A stretch of DNA of 64,000 nucleotides from Companilactobacillus nantensis DSM 16982 (GCF_001435815.1 NZ_AZFV01000002.1:62001-126000); one strand, 5' to 3'. Shown: positions 22,580 to 33,034, counted from the first letter of the stretch. The notes: a model not told the origin generated them from the sequence alone. Made by a program: numbers and translations.

Positions 22580-22644
22580 TAAATAAAGCATGCTCCCTTA
22601 CTGGTAGTGGTGGTGGTTGGAATACATAAAGGAGGACAAGATAG

Positions 22645-23208
22645 ATGATTAAAATTGATATACCCAAGTCAAAAATTGATTTTGAAATTGGTGGAACTAA
22701 TTTTGTGTTGTCACTTGAAGATAAATCACGTGGTAAGTGTCTTGAAGTATTCGACAAGATTTCTGCCAAAGAAGTTGAAAATATCAATAAGCGTGATATT
22801 GAAATCACTCAATATAATCAAGAACAAGCCAATTTGAAAGCACGTGCTGCTACTGATGAAAACATGACTGAGGTTAGTTACAAAGAGGCAAGTGTTTCTT
22901 TATCGAATAAATTTTCAAAGATGATGAAGAAAAATGATGCTAATCGAAATAAGCGCTTACTTGAATTAGAGTGTGAGTATCTCGATACATGTTTTGGACA
23001 AGGTTCGGCCAAGAAAATTTATGAAATGTGTGATGGCTCATCAGTAGTATTCAATAAAGTAATCATCATGATCAATAACGAGATTGATAAGGAAACTAGT
23101 GCAACCGATTTTTATGACTCATATAAGCAAAAGATTGAAGAGATGAAGCCAGATGAATCTACTGACCAAGAACAAACTGACATTCAAGAATCAGACGTAT
23201 CACATTAA
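22645..23208 (+). CDS. Tail assembly chaperone, first ORF
   Basis: A 187-residue protein between the tube and tape-measure genes, the slot of lambda gpG-like chaperones. It starts behind AAGGAGGAC. Highly charged and helical after a short beta N-terminus (SKIDFEIGGTNFVLSLEDK). It ends in an acidic tail (DESTDQEQTDIQESD) that overlaps the next ORF by 56 bases in the +1 frame. The usual role is to hold the tape measure during tail assembly. Confidence 0.8.
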   Translation: MIKIDIPKSKIDFEIGGTNFVLSLEDKSRGKCLEVFDKISAKEVENINKRDIEITQYNQEQANLKARAATDENMTEVSYKEASVSLSNKFSKMMKKNDANRNKRLLELECEYLDTCFGQGSAKKIYEMCDGSSVVFNKVIIMINNEIDKETSATDFYDSYKQKIEEMKPDESTDQEQTDIQESDVSH

Positions 23209-23797
23209 CACATCATTTCCATTAGTTATTGAATACTTCAAGTACATTAATGATTCTGACCATCTATCTGTTGAAGAACGCTTAAATCTAGCGCTCTTTT
23301 CTTTTGTCCAAGAATCAACAATAAAGTTAAATATTAACGAAAAATCAGAGCTTGTAGAGAAAATCTACAGCTCTTTTATTTTTACCGAGAAAGATAAACA
23401 GCGGGCGGATTTGATGAAACATCAATCTAAGTCATTTGATTATGAGCAAGATTTCAATCTGATTTATTCAGCATTCATGCAACAGTACGGAATTGATTTA
23501 TCTGATCCAAAAGTTTTTGAAACCTTGAGTTGGAAAAAATTTAATGCGCTGCTTGATGGATTGAACAATCAAACGTTCTTTAGAAAGGTCACCTCGTACC
23601 GGCAACAGAAGATTACCGATGACATGAGTGACGATGAGAAGAATTTCTTGAATCAAATGAAGTTGATGTATGCCCTTGAGAGCACATCTAAGGACGGAAA
23701 ACTTTCTAAGACTGAATTAGCTGCAATCTTAGCTCCGTTGGATATGAACCACAAGATGCTAAAACGGAAGCAACTAAGGGATGAAGGTAAGATTTAA
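23153..23797 (+). CDS. Gp15-like tail assembly protein
   Basis: A protein of about 214 residues of the bacteriophage Gp15 type (FPLVIEYFKYINDSDHLSVE, FNLIYSAFMQQYGIDLSD, LSWKKFNALLDGLNN). These follow the first chaperone ORF and precede the tape measure. It probably starts at ATG 23153 within the upstream gene by coupling, since the ribosome site is weak. No slippery heptamer is visible in the overlap. The C-terminal region is basic (MNHKMLKRKQLRDEGK). Confidence 0.82.
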   Translation: MNLLTKNKLTFKNQTYHINTSFPLVIEYFKYINDSDHLSVEERLNLALFSFVQESTIKLNINEKSELVEKIYSSFIFTEKDKQRADLMKHQSKSFDYEQDFNLIYSAFMQQYGIDLSDPKVFETLSWKKFNALLDGLNNQTFFRKVTSYRQQKITDDMSDDEKNFLNQMKLMYALESTSKDGKLSKTELAAILAPLDMNHKMLKRKQLRDEGKI

Positions 23798-23835
23798 AGC
23801 TTTACAAATTTTGAGGAAAGGAGGAATAAAAATAT

Positions 23836-26800
23836 ATGTCAAATGATGCTGATGGTAGAGTTGTTATTGATGTCCAACTTTTACTTAAGAATGCTACGGC
23901 TGACCTTAAAAAGATTGATGAATTAACTAAGAATATTGGTATTAGCGAAAACGTTGATAAGCAAATTGATGGACTGGATAAATCCACTTCTAATGCCGCT
24001 AAATCCGCGGATAAATTAACTGATTCTGTTAAGAATACTGGTAAGGCATTAGATAAGGAAAAGAAGTCAGCTGATGATTCGTCTCGTTCTAGTGACAATG
24101 ATTCCAAGTCCAAAGAAAAAGAAGCTAAAGAATATGAGAAGCTTCAAAGTAGATTAAAGCTAACTGCAGCATCTTATAAGACTTTGTCTGAAGCTAATGA
24201 AAAACTTGGTAATAAATATCAATCAAGTTTGAACAAGTTAGACAGTTATAAGACTCAACTTGAAGCTACTAAAAAGGCTATGGCTAAACAACGTACACAA
24301 TTAGACGAAGTAACCAAAGCATATGGTGAAAATTCTGATCAAGCCAAGATGGCCAGTGTTAAATTACAAAGTTTGGACGCAAACCAACAGAAATTGGTAG
24401 CATCTGCCCAAGCTTTGTACAAAAAGTACGGTAGTTTGACACCAGAGATGGCCAAAGTGGCAGACCAAGCCAATATCACCGGTAAGAAGTATAAGAGTAT
24501 CGGTGATAATATGACTTCAGTTGGTAACTCAATGAGTACCAGATTTACATTGCCAATTGTGACCGGCATGGGATTAGCTACTAAGGCTGCCATGGATTAT
24601 CAGTATCAATTACAAGATATCCGTAAGGAAGTTGTTGCTCAAGGCTATTCTAGCCAAGAAGTTACATCTATCATGTCACAGCTATCAACTGAGACACTTA
24701 AATGGTCAAAGCAGTTTGGTGTTGGAACTAAAGAAATCAACGAAGGTATGTTTGAGCTGGTTTCCAATGGTTACAATGTCAAGCAAGCCATGGGTATGAT
24801 GCCTGAATTGCTGAAGACAATGACTGCCAATAGTGATAAGACTGGTACTTCTATCAAGTTAACAGCTTCAATGCTCGAACAATTTGGTATGAACCTAGGA
24901 TCTAATGGTCAAGTTATCAAAAATGGTAACAAGCTGATGAACCAAATGACCGAAGCAACTCACAAGAGTGCCATGTCACTTGGAGACCTACAACAGATTT
25001 CTGGTAATGCTGGTGCTGCCATGCATGCTATGGGTATTTCTACTGCAGATTTCTTGGCAATTGCTGGACGTTTGAAGTCAGCTGGTATCGATGCATCATC
25101 AGTTGGTACGGGATTATCATCATTGATGACTAGAATCGGAACTGGTACTGGTCAAGCTGCAGACGACTTAAAGAAATACAATATTCAAGTATTTGATTCT
25201 AATGGCAAGATGAAGTCAATGTTCAACATCCTTGGACAAATGCAAAAAGCATATCAAGGGATGAATGAAAAAGAACAACAGAAATTCATGTATGACGTAG
25301 TTGGCCAAGAAAACATGAAAGTCGGTATGACTTTGATGAATGCTGAACTAGGTCGTTACAGAAGCTTGTCTGATGAAATTGAACATTCTAACGGTACTGT
25401 TAACAAGTACAACAACACCATGCGTGATACTGCTCAATTTTCACAACAGCAATTTGTTTCTTCATTGCATGCGTTAGAAGTTGAGTTTGGCCAAAAACTC
25501 TTGCCAACGCTTACACCAATAATCAAAGATTTGACGGGCATAATCAACAAGTTTTCAGAACTAGACGCCGGTACACAGAAGCAAATTATTACCTCTGCAG
25601 CATTATTTGCAACAATTGGACCTGGTCTATCAATTTTGGGTAAGTTGAATAGTGGTATTGGTAGTTTCTTAATGACCGGTCCTAATATCCTTAAGTTTAT
25701 CAATGATGCTAAGGAAGGTACCTTGGGAATGAGTGCAGCGGAAAAAGCTGCACTTTTAGTTACTAATAAAATGAATCTTGGAACTAAGGCCGTTGGCGAG
25801 GGTGCTGAAGTCATGGCCGAGAAGACCATGCAGGGAGCCAATAAGACTGGACTATTAAAAAGTGCATTAACTAAGCTGATTCCGGGACTTGGAGCAGCGG
25901 GTGCAGGTATGGGAACATTTATTGTTCCAACTGCTTTAGCTACCGCGGGTATTGTTGCGTTGGGTGCTGGAATTTATTTTGCAGTCAAAGCACATAATGA
26001 ACATGAGAAAAAATTAGCTGAATATAAGAAAACACTTAATGAGTTTGGCGTTAATGTCAGTGCTAATACTCAAAAAGTGATGAAGTCGTTCAATAATCTT
26101 CGTCAGTCCGCAACTAATGACATGATGAAGCTTGATAATTCAACAAAGGACCAATCCTTGAAGTTGTCAACGTCTGTCGTAAATAAGTATGACAAGATGG
26201 TCAAGATGGTTACATCTGGTTTTGACAAGATGAAGAACGATAGTGAAAAATCCATCAAGTCATTAAATTCTGATCTAGGTGCTATTGGAGACAATTTAAC
26301 TAATACAGTTTTGAACCATGTTGATAAAGTTACTAATTCATCAACTGCCAAGGTCAAAGCAGCAAAAGCTACTATTCATAAGATTTATACCGATGTTAAT
26401 GGCGATTTATCTCAAATGTCTGCCTTGCAACGTAGCCAATTTGAGGATGCACAGAATTACATTGCTGAACAAACATCTGCCTTTGCCATTTCTTTGAAGG
26501 ACCAGCAAGCATTACTGAATGTCTATAAGTCACAACATGGTAACATTACTGGTCAAATGTATCTTGAAGACGTTAAAGCCCAAAAGAAAGCTTATAGTGA
26601 GACTGCTGGTACTGCCGAAAAAGAACGCAATAAAGAGTTAGCATCCCTAAAGAAATCTCATCGCGAACATCTGATTACCGACGAACAGTATCATCAAGAG
26701 AGTTCAGTGGCTCAATTCAAATATAACAATGAGATTGCCAAGTCTAATATTTCTTATGCCAATTCTCAGGATGAATTATATAAACATTTCAAGAATACTG

Positions 26801-29800
26801 GGACTGAATTTCTTAAAGACAAGAAAAGTATTAATGAAGTGTCTACTAAACTTGATGAGTATGGTCAAAAAGTTTACAAGTCTGTAACCAATGATCAATA
26901 CGTAACCCGTGAACAATGGATAAATCAGACTAAGGACGCTAACAAGAGATACATTGCTGAACAGAAGAATGCTCATGGTACTGTTAAGGATAATCAAGAG
27001 AAATTCTATAAAAATAGTGTTAAATTCTATAAAAAGATGGGATTGTCTCGAGAAGAAGCCATTGTTCAAGCTGAGGTTGATCGAAAAGAATTAGAAAATG
27101 AGACTGACAAACAAGCTTCTAATATGGCAGCCGATTCCGAGAAGATTCAAGAATCGTACTTCAAAGGTCTCCAATCCAATAAATTTGGGTCAACTGCTCA
27201 GGTTGCTAAACAATGGGGGCTTGATTTATCCAACAATGTTAAGAACATTAATCTAGGGAAGTATGGTACAAAGTCAGCACAAGAGTTTTGGGATGACTTC
27301 AATTCTGGAAGTGCCAAAGGTAAAAGAGAAGCAGAAGTTTACTTCCAAGGCTTCTTCAAGGATTTAGAGAATGATAATAAGACTCATATTAGGGATTTAT
27401 CGGACCCTGATAAGAATGAACTTCGTGCTGGACTTGAATCAGGGATGATTAGTCTCAAGGATTTAAAAGGACAATTTCATAAGACTGTTCTGGAACTATT
27501 TCCAACGGATATGTCACAAATTCCTGATCAAGAAATTAAATCTTTGAAGTCTGCATATCAAAATAAAATTGTTAGCCTTGATTCATTAAAGAAGCATTTT
27601 GGTGATAAAATTTATCAATTATTCCCAGATGATTTATCTAAATTGGGTAAGCAAGAAGTATCTACGCTTGAAGACGGATTAAAGAATAATTCGATTAAAT
27701 CTGATGAGCTAAAGGCCAAGTATGGCGCTCAATTGCAAAGTATCTTTACTAAAGATTTAAGCGATGTCGGTAAATCAGACCTTGAAACCTTACATAATGC
27801 TGTTGCGGTAGGATTAACTAATCCTGACGAAATAAAACAGAAGTTTAGTGCTACTTTAGATAGAATTTATAATCAAACTCCAAAACTAAATGATATTAGT
27901 AATGCCAATATGGCCACCCTAAGAAAAGCTATTAAAGCAGGTATTACTAATCCTCAAGAAATTGAGAATAAGTATAAAGCACAACTAGACTCGATCTATG
28001 ATCAAAACCTTACTGGTATTGGTAAGAACCAAATCAAGACTTTAACCAATGGATTAAGACTAGGGATTCCTGAGGCACAGGATGAAATGAAACGGCTTCA
28101 AACCGCCATCAATAAAGGTGCTACTGTTGACTTAAAGGGTAAAGGGAAAGTTAACATTGACGGTTTGGTCCAAGGATTTGAACAAGGGAATATTTCTGTC
28201 TCTACCTTTATGAGTAAACTTCAAAAACTAGTTAAGAAGTCTGCCGAGCTTAATTTAAATGGTGAAGGTAGCAGAACTATTGGAAGTTATGGAACTGGAA
28301 TTAGTAACAACACGGAGGCTGCTATTTCTGCCGCTGATAATGCTCGAAGTAAAACAGAAGCCAATTTAACACCAACCGGTCAACCATATAATCATGGTTC
28401 AGGTGTAACACAAGGGTTTTCTGATGGTATTATGTCTATCATAAATAGTCCCTTATCCTCAGCAACTACAGTTCATGATCAATCTGTTGCTCAATTTTCT
28501 CCAACAAGTGTTGCTAATGGTCATGGTAAAAGTTTGAGTCAAGCTTTTGGTGATGGGATTATCACCAATGGAGGTATTCCTCTAAAAGCATCTGCTGCCA
28601 TTGATACAGGTGTTAATAATAATTTTAATGATGGTATTGATAGTGCGATAAATATAAATACTCAATTAGACGGTAAGTCTAATTATAAAAAACACACAAG
28701 TAAAACAACTACCTCCATGGGAACTATTATAAATGGAGGTATTCCTTATAAAACCGGTACTAATGGAAAGTTAACGTCTCAAACACCATCAATCGTCGGG
28801 GATGGATATGAACCAGAATTAATCGATTATGGGAATGGCCAACTTGAACTTTCGCCTGCAGTTCCAACATTCAGAATGTTGAATCCTGGTGCTCAAGTAT
28901 TTTCTGGTCGAGATACAAAGACAATTAAAAGTGCCATGGATGCGTTTGGCATCCCTATGTTTGCTCAAGGTTCTGGTAGTGACGTTGGCGAATGGATTTC
29001 TAATACTGCTAAGACTTCATGGGATTGGATTAAAAATAGTGTGGGCGATCTAATTGATTGGATTTCGCATCCCAAAGAGACTTGGTCTAAGCTGGTCGAT
29101 AATCAATTTGATATGTCGTCATTTACTGGTAACTCAGCTGGTATCGGTAGTGGTGCCAAAGAGACTGAAAAGAAACAAACTGGTTGGTTAGATAAACTAG
29201 TTAAGGATTTGATGTCAACTGGTGGTAGCTATGATCCTGCAATGATTCTTAAAGCTGCTGCAGTTATGGGCGTTCATCCCTCTGACAGTTTTATAAAGAT
29301 GTTGCAGGGCGTTATCCAATCTGAATCTGGTGGCAAGAGTGTTGTACAGACTGTGCATGATCAGAATTCTGGTGGTAATGAAGCTGCCGGTATTCTGCAA
29401 TATACTCCTGGAACTTTCAGAGCATTTGCCATGCCTGGTCACACTAATAGAATGAATCCTTTTGATGAGTTATTAGCATTCTTTAATAACTCTGATTGGC
29501 AAAATTCTATTGGTCCAACAGTTATCTGGGGCGTTCCTAAGATTGATTGGTTACATTCCGGCCCTCAAGGTCACAGACGTATGAATACTGGTGGCCATGT
29601 ATATCAGCCTGAAACAATTGATGTTGCTGAAGAGGGACAAGATGAATTTGTTATCAATCCACATCAGTCAACAGCTTCAAAATTAACGTCTGACTTGCTT
29701 AAACGTATCTCAGATGTTAATCCAACTGCTTTTGAGAAGATTGTTCTACCTGGTGCTGGTGTCACTCCTGAATCCATCAGTGGATTTAAGGCACAACCAA

Positions 29801-30039
29801 TGACTCAAGCACAGGCAGTACAGCAACAAAATACAAACAGCACATCAAATAACGCCGACAGTCAGAATATGATTGCCGGCGTTATTGATAAGATGAATAG
29901 TCTTATTGATGCCATGTCTGGGGATGCTACTATCGAGGTCAACATTGATGGTTCGACTTTGGCCACCGCCACATTCCCTAAGACAAAACTAATGCTAAAT
30001 GACTATATTCGAGCTGAAATGACACGAAAGGGGCGTTAA
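23836..30039 (+). CDS. Tape measure protein with SLT domain and tandem helical repeats
   Basis: A 2067-residue protein that sets tail length and is ejected ahead of the DNA. Coiled-coil N-terminus (about 30-180), then a TP901-type core (about 215-570). A hydrophobic Gly/Ala stretch at about 681-716 (AGAGMGTFIVPTALATAGIV) could insert into the host membrane. Six tandem repeats of about 41 residues lie at 1187-1428. A lytic transglycosylase domain at about 1800-1920 (QGVIQSESGGKS, AAGILQYTPGTFRAFAMPGH) should cut peptidoglycan during DNA entry. ATG is preceded by AAAGGAGG. The length implies a long tail, roughly 0.3 micrometre by the usual 1.5 angstrom per residue. Confidence 0.94.
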   Translation: MSNDADGRVVIDVQLLLKNATADLKKIDELTKNIGISENVDKQIDGLDKSTSNAAKSADKLTDSVKNTGKALDKEKKSADDSSRSSDNDSKSKEKEAKEYEKLQSRLKLTAASYKTLSEANEKLGNKYQSSLNKLDSYKTQLEATKKAMAKQRTQLDEVTKAYGENSDQAKMASVKLQSLDANQQKLVASAQALYKKYGSLTPEMAKVADQANITGKKYKSIGDNMTSVGNSMSTRFTLPIVTGMGLATKAAMDYQYQLQDIRKEVVAQGYSSQEVTSIMSQLSTETLKWSKQFGVGTKEINEGMFELVSNGYNVKQAMGMMPELLKTMTANSDKTGTSIKLTASMLEQFGMNLGSNGQVIKNGNKLMNQMTEATHKSAMSLGDLQQISGNAGAAMHAMGISTADFLAIAGRLKSAGIDASSVGTGLSSLMTRIGTGTGQAADDLKKYNIQVFDSNGKMKSMFNILGQMQKAYQGMNEKEQQKFMYDVVGQENMKVGMTLMNAELGRYRSLSDEIEHSNGTVNKYNNTMRDTAQFSQQQFVSSLHALEVEFGQKLLPTLTPIIKDLTGIINKFSELDAGTQKQIITSAALFATIGPGLSILGKLNSGIGSFLMTGPNILKFINDAKEGTLGMSAAEKAALLVTNKMNLGTKAVGEGAEVMAEKTMQGANKTGLLKSALTKLIPGLGAAGAGMGTFIVPTALATAGIVALGAGIYFAVKAHNEHEKKLAEYKKTLNEFGVNVSANTQKVMKSFNNLRQSATNDMMKLDNSTKDQSLKLSTSVVNKYDKMVKMVTSGFDKMKNDSEKSIKSLNSDLGAIGDNLTNTVLNHVDKVTNSSTAKVKAAKATIHKIYTDVNGDLSQMSALQRSQFEDAQNYIAEQTSAFAISLKDQQALLNVYKSQHGNITGQMYLEDVKAQKKAYSETAGTAEKERNKELASLKKSHREHLITDEQYHQESSVAQFKYNNEIAKSNISYANSQDELYKHFKNTGTEFLKDKKSINEVSTKLDEYGQKVYKSVTNDQYVTREQWINQTKDANKRYIAEQKNAHGTVKDNQEKFYKNSVKFYKKMGLSREEAIVQAEVDRKELENETDKQASNMAADSEKIQESYFKGLQSNKFGSTAQVAKQWGLDLSNNVKNINLGKYGTKSAQEFWDDFNSGSAKGKREAEVYFQGFFKDLENDNKTHIRDLSDPDKNELRAGLESGMISLKDLKGQFHKTVLELFPTDMSQIPDQEIKSLKSAYQNKIVSLDSLKKHFGDKIYQLFPDDLSKLGKQEVSTLEDGLKNNSIKSDELKAKYGAQLQSIFTKDLSDVGKSDLETLHNAVAVGLTNPDEIKQKFSATLDRIYNQTPKLNDISNANMATLRKAIKAGITNPQEIENKYKAQLDSIYDQNLTGIGKNQIKTLTNGLRLGIPEAQDEMKRLQTAINKGATVDLKGKGKVNIDGLVQGFEQGNISVSTFMSKLQKLVKKSAELNLNGEGSRTIGSYGTGISNNTEAAISAADNARSKTEANLTPTGQPYNHGSGVTQGFSDGIMSIINSPLSSATTVHDQSVAQFSPTSVANGHGKSLSQAFGDGIITNGGIPLKASAAIDTGVNNNFNDGIDSAININTQLDGKSNYKKHTSKTTTSMGTIINGGIPYKTGTNGKLTSQTPSIVGDGYEPELIDYGNGQLELSPAVPTFRMLNPGAQVFSGRDTKTIKSAMDAFGIPMFAQGSGSDVGEWISNTAKTSWDWIKNSVGDLIDWISHPKETWSKLVDNQFDMSSFTGNSAGIGSGAKETEKKQTGWLDKLVKDLMSTGGSYDPAMILKAAAVMGVHPSDSFIKMLQGVIQSESGGKSVVQTVHDQNSGGNEAAGILQYTPGTFRAFAMPGHTNRMNPFDELLAFFNNSDWQNSIGPTVIWGVPKIDWLHSGPQGHRRMNTGGHVYQPETIDVAEEGQDEFVINPHQSTASKLTSDLLKRISDVNPTAFEKIVLPGAGVTPESISGFKAQPMTQAQAVQQQNTNSTSNNADSQNMIAGVIDKMNSLIDAMSGDATIEVNIDGSTLATATFPKTKLMLNDYIRAEMTRKGR
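27394..28120 (+). repeat. About six tandem 41-codon repeats in the tape measure
   Basis: The units share a pattern of a polar start, LxxGLxxG then LxxKFxxxLxxIF. Examples are DPDKNELRAGLESGMISLKD, GKQEVSTLEDGLKNNSIKSD, GKSDLETLHNAVAVGLTNPD and SNANMATLRKAIKAGITNPQ. Five are full units and the sixth is partial. The DNA of the units has diverged, so the expansion is old. Confidence 0.75.
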
Positions 30040-30040
30040 T

Positions 30041-30859
30041 TTGAAAACATTAATTGTTCAAAGATTGGATGGGACTACCTATGATCTAAACAAATTGGAT
30101 ATTAAAATAATTGAATTTTCGCCACCTTCAGCCAATTTCACTGTTAATTCGGTTCAGGTAGGTAAGTATGGTGAAAAGGTCACAGGTGTTACTGTGGGTC
30201 CACGAGTCATACCTATTTCAATGGATGTGTTTGCTTCCAGTAATTTAACGATTATTTCAAAGCGGAATGAGTTTTTTCGGATTTTCGATTCTATGGAAGA
30301 CTTCTATATTATCGATGCACGGATTCCGACAATTCGTTGGAAAGTTAGAGCTGATCAACAGCCTTTCAAATTCTACGACAATTGGCATATGGGTGGTGAT
30401 ATATCGTTCAATCTCAATTGTATTGAAGGATATGCTGAAAGTATTGATACAACTGCTCATATTGATGATTTGTCTAAATGGTCATCAGTGGGAGGGATGA
30501 ATCTTCCATTAAATAAGAGGCTCAAGTATGAATACAGTGTCCCAGAGTTTGATATTTATAATGCTTCAAATATTGATATTATGGCCGAGGAAAAACCATA
30601 TAAGATTGTCTTTCATGGCCAGGCAAGTAACCTGACTATTTACAACGAGACGACTGATCAGACATTTGAATTAAATACCAGTATTAGGGATGGTGATGAG
30701 TTCGTGTTAAACGGACCATTGCCATTTTTGAATGGCAGCATGATTTACGACTCGGGCAATCACGAGTTAATTGATTTGGCCAAAGGCTGGAACCATATAA
30801 AAATAAACGGTTATCAAGGGAACTTTACAATCCTATTTGATACCCGCTTTTATTATTAG
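30041..30859 (+). CDS. Distal tail protein (Dit)
   Basis: A 272-residue baseplate hub protein starting at TTG 30041, one base after the tape-measure stop. The Sipho_tail N-terminal region (about 1-130: SVQVGKYGEKVTGVTVGPRV, FFRIFDSMEDFYIIDARIPT) is followed by a galectin-like C-terminal domain of jelly-roll character. Dit rings join the tail tube to the tail-associated protein, encoded next. Length and order are typical. Confidence 0.88.
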   Translation: MKTLIVQRLDGTTYDLNKLDIKIIEFSPPSANFTVNSVQVGKYGEKVTGVTVGPRVIPISMDVFASSNLTIISKRNEFFRIFDSMEDFYIIDARIPTIRWKVRADQQPFKFYDNWHMGGDISFNLNCIEGYAESIDTTAHIDDLSKWSSVGGMNLPLNKRLKYEYSVPEFDIYNASNIDIMAEEKPYKIVFHGQASNLTIYNETTDQTFELNTSIRDGDEFVLNGPLPFLNGSMIYDSGNHELIDLAKGWNHIKINGYQGNFTILFDTRFYY

Positions 30860-30868
30860 GAGGTTAAT

Positions 30869-33022
30869 TTGTTAACAGTTTATGACTTGAAACATCAAGC
30901 AGCACCACTGACTGATATTACTGAAATCAAACGTAATCGTAAGATCAATGCTGTATCTCAGATTGACTTTACTACGTACCGGTTCGATAGAAATGCTGCA
31001 GGTTTTGATAATATTCAGGAGCGTAGCATTGTCGAACTTCCTGAGGATGGTCAACAGTATAGAGTATTGAATCGGCATGGTTACCGAACTGGCGATACAC
31101 CTACTAAAGATGTGACAGCTTATCATGTTTTGCATGACCTTGGTGATCGTGAAATTCATAAAGCCAAGGCACAGGAAACAGTCAATACAACGGAAGTATC
31201 GACTGGGACTAAAACAGTCGGAACTGTTTCAACGATGGTTGATGACGGTGCACCAGTTTACTCTTATCCTGTTGGTGGTTCGCTAGTTGGCCAGAAGTTG
31301 GCTAACGGAACAGATTGGCGAATTGATAAATCAGTTACTGTTAATGGGTCAACTTGGTATCGAGTATCTACAAATGGTTGGGTCAATGAAAAGTACCTGG
31401 TGTTTGATAAAGATGGTGATTCTAAGCCTGAAAATACCAAGGTAACTAACGTTCTTGGCCAAGGTACGATTAAAGCTGCTGAAATTAAAGTTGATAAGAA
31501 TAATACAGAGGAAGCATCTACGGGTCATGCTACCGGTACGGTCTCAACTATGGATGCTGAGGGGGCACCTACTTACAGCACTCCAGGGGATGAAACCACA
31601 TTGGTAAAAAATGTTGCAAATGGTGGAGCATATCAGATTGATTTAACCAAAACAATTGATGGTATTAAATGGTATCGAATCTCTACTAATCAGTGGATTT
31701 CGGAAAAGTATTTACCATTTGATAAGCCTGGTGATATTAAGCCAGAGATTTTTACAACTTCTAATGTTGATGGTCAAGGTTCTGTTAAGAGTAAGAAACC
31801 GGCAAAAGTCTATGATTCTCCCTGGCTACCTCAAAATCAAGTTACTACTATTGCTAGTGGTCAATTTAAGGTTAATCGTCAGGTTACTAAAGGTGCCGAT
31901 GGGAAAAAGTGGTATCAAATCGGAAACAATGAATGGATTTCAGGTACTGATATTGGATTTGATGGTGAGACTGATGTTTCTCCAACTGAGACTGAATCAG
32001 ATACTGAAACACCAACATCATCTAAAGTCTATGATTCACCAACATCACCTCAAAAAGAAACTGGCCAAGTTTTGAATAATGGTAGTTCTTGGCGCATTAA
32101 TGGAGAGGTTACAGACGGTGCCGGTGGAAAAACTTGGTATCGTGTTTCTAGTAATGGTTGGGTTTCAGCTGATGATTTTGATTTTTCTGGCAAAACTGAT
32201 GTTGCTATCAAAGAAATTTCTGATGATGAAGATCCCACTGATACATCGTTTTCATGGACATTAGGTCAATTTATGGCATATCTCACTGCAGGTACGCCTT
32301 TTTCTTACACAATTTTTGACGATTTCTTGCCACATAAGTTTGATGATTTGCCTGAAGGTAATGCTTTGGACTTATTTTTAAACGATGGAGTCCAAGATTA
32401 CGGGTATGAGTATCAATGCTACAACTACCACATCAACTTGTATAAGAAGATTGGCCAGGATAATTCATTTGTTTTTATCGATAATGGCAATGTGAATGCT
32501 ATTGAATCAACAAATGATGACAGCAGCATTAAAACTCATATTGAAGGTGAGTTTACTTTAAAAAATGCATCTTCTGATGGTACTGACGGTGATTCAAGTG
32601 ATCAGACGACAACTATTACTGCGGAGTACACATCACCCAATGTTGATATATATGGTCCGATTGATGATGAATATTTTACCGATGAGGATGCAACGACAAA
32701 AGAAGAACTGATCCAGCATTTGAAAAACAAGCTGCAGGATTATCCATTGACTCAAATCACCCTTAATTATCACGAGTTTCAAGAGAATAATTTGTTGAAC
32801 AATTTGAATAATGTTGACCTTGGTAATTCTGGATTTATCAAAGACCGGTACGGTGTTGACATCAAAGCGCGGATTATTGAAGTGACCGATTACCTGCAGT
32901 CTCCAACCAATAAGGAACCTGAGCTGACGTTTGGAAACATCATGGGTGATTTAGCTTCTACCGTATTTAATTTGGATAGAACTTACCGTAATGGCGCATA
33001 CAAAATTATTAATAATTTATAA
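30869..33022 (+). CDS. tal: Tail tip/endopeptidase-like protein (Tal) with inserted wall-binding repeats
   Basis: A 717-residue protein starting at TTG 30869 behind TTAGGAGG. Residues 1-110 are the start of the gp27-like prophage tail domain (LTDITEIKRNRKINAVSQID). From about 450 the fold continues (FSWTLGQFMAYLTAGTPFSY, then the region ending NLDRTYRNGAYKIINN). Between them, at about 118-448, lie four repeats of 60-85 residues with the SLAP/SH3-like signature WYRVSTNGWV. In related phages this protein contacts the cell wall and starts DNA entry. No separate peptidase or hydrolase motif is visible, so wall cutting may rest with the tape measure. Confidence 0.85.
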   Translation: MLTVYDLKHQAAPLTDITEIKRNRKINAVSQIDFTTYRFDRNAAGFDNIQERSIVELPEDGQQYRVLNRHGYRTGDTPTKDVTAYHVLHDLGDREIHKAKAQETVNTTEVSTGTKTVGTVSTMVDDGAPVYSYPVGGSLVGQKLANGTDWRIDKSVTVNGSTWYRVSTNGWVNEKYLVFDKDGDSKPENTKVTNVLGQGTIKAAEIKVDKNNTEEASTGHATGTVSTMDAEGAPTYSTPGDETTLVKNVANGGAYQIDLTKTIDGIKWYRISTNQWISEKYLPFDKPGDIKPEIFTTSNVDGQGSVKSKKPAKVYDSPWLPQNQVTTIASGQFKVNRQVTKGADGKKWYQIGNNEWISGTDIGFDGETDVSPTETESDTETPTSSKVYDSPTSPQKETGQVLNNGSSWRINGEVTDGAGGKTWYRVSSNGWVSADDFDFSGKTDVAIKEISDDEDPTDTSFSWTLGQFMAYLTAGTPFSYTIFDDFLPHKFDDLPEGNALDLFLNDGVQDYGYEYQCYNYHINLYKKIGQDNSFVFIDNGNVNAIESTNDDSSIKTHIEGEFTLKNASSDGTDGDSSDQTTTITAEYTSPNVDIYGPIDDEYFTDEDATTKEELIQHLKNKLQDYPLTQITLNYHEFQENNLLNNLNNVDLGNSGFIKDRYGVDIKARIIEVTDYLQSPTNKEPELTFGNIMGDLASTVFNLDRTYRNGAYKIINNL
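31222..32208 (+). repeat. Four SLAP/SH3-like repeats inside Tal
   Basis: The units end in KWYRI/WYRVS-N-W-V/I patterns: STWYRVSTNGWVNEKYLVF, IKWYRISTNQWISEKYLPF, KKWYQIGNNEWISGTDIGF and KTWYRVSSNGWVSADDFDF. Units 1-2 are about 85 residues and share VSTMxxxGAPxYSxP starts. Units 3-4 are shorter and share KVYDSP starts, so two separate duplications are likely. Confidence 0.78.
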
Positions 33023-33034
33023 GGAGGTGTTTGA

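Noticed and set aside
22645-23797. Programmed frameshift between the two tail assembly ORFs
   Set aside because: The second ORF is in the +1 frame, no slippery heptamer is seen in the 56-base overlap, and the second ORF has its own plausible ATG.
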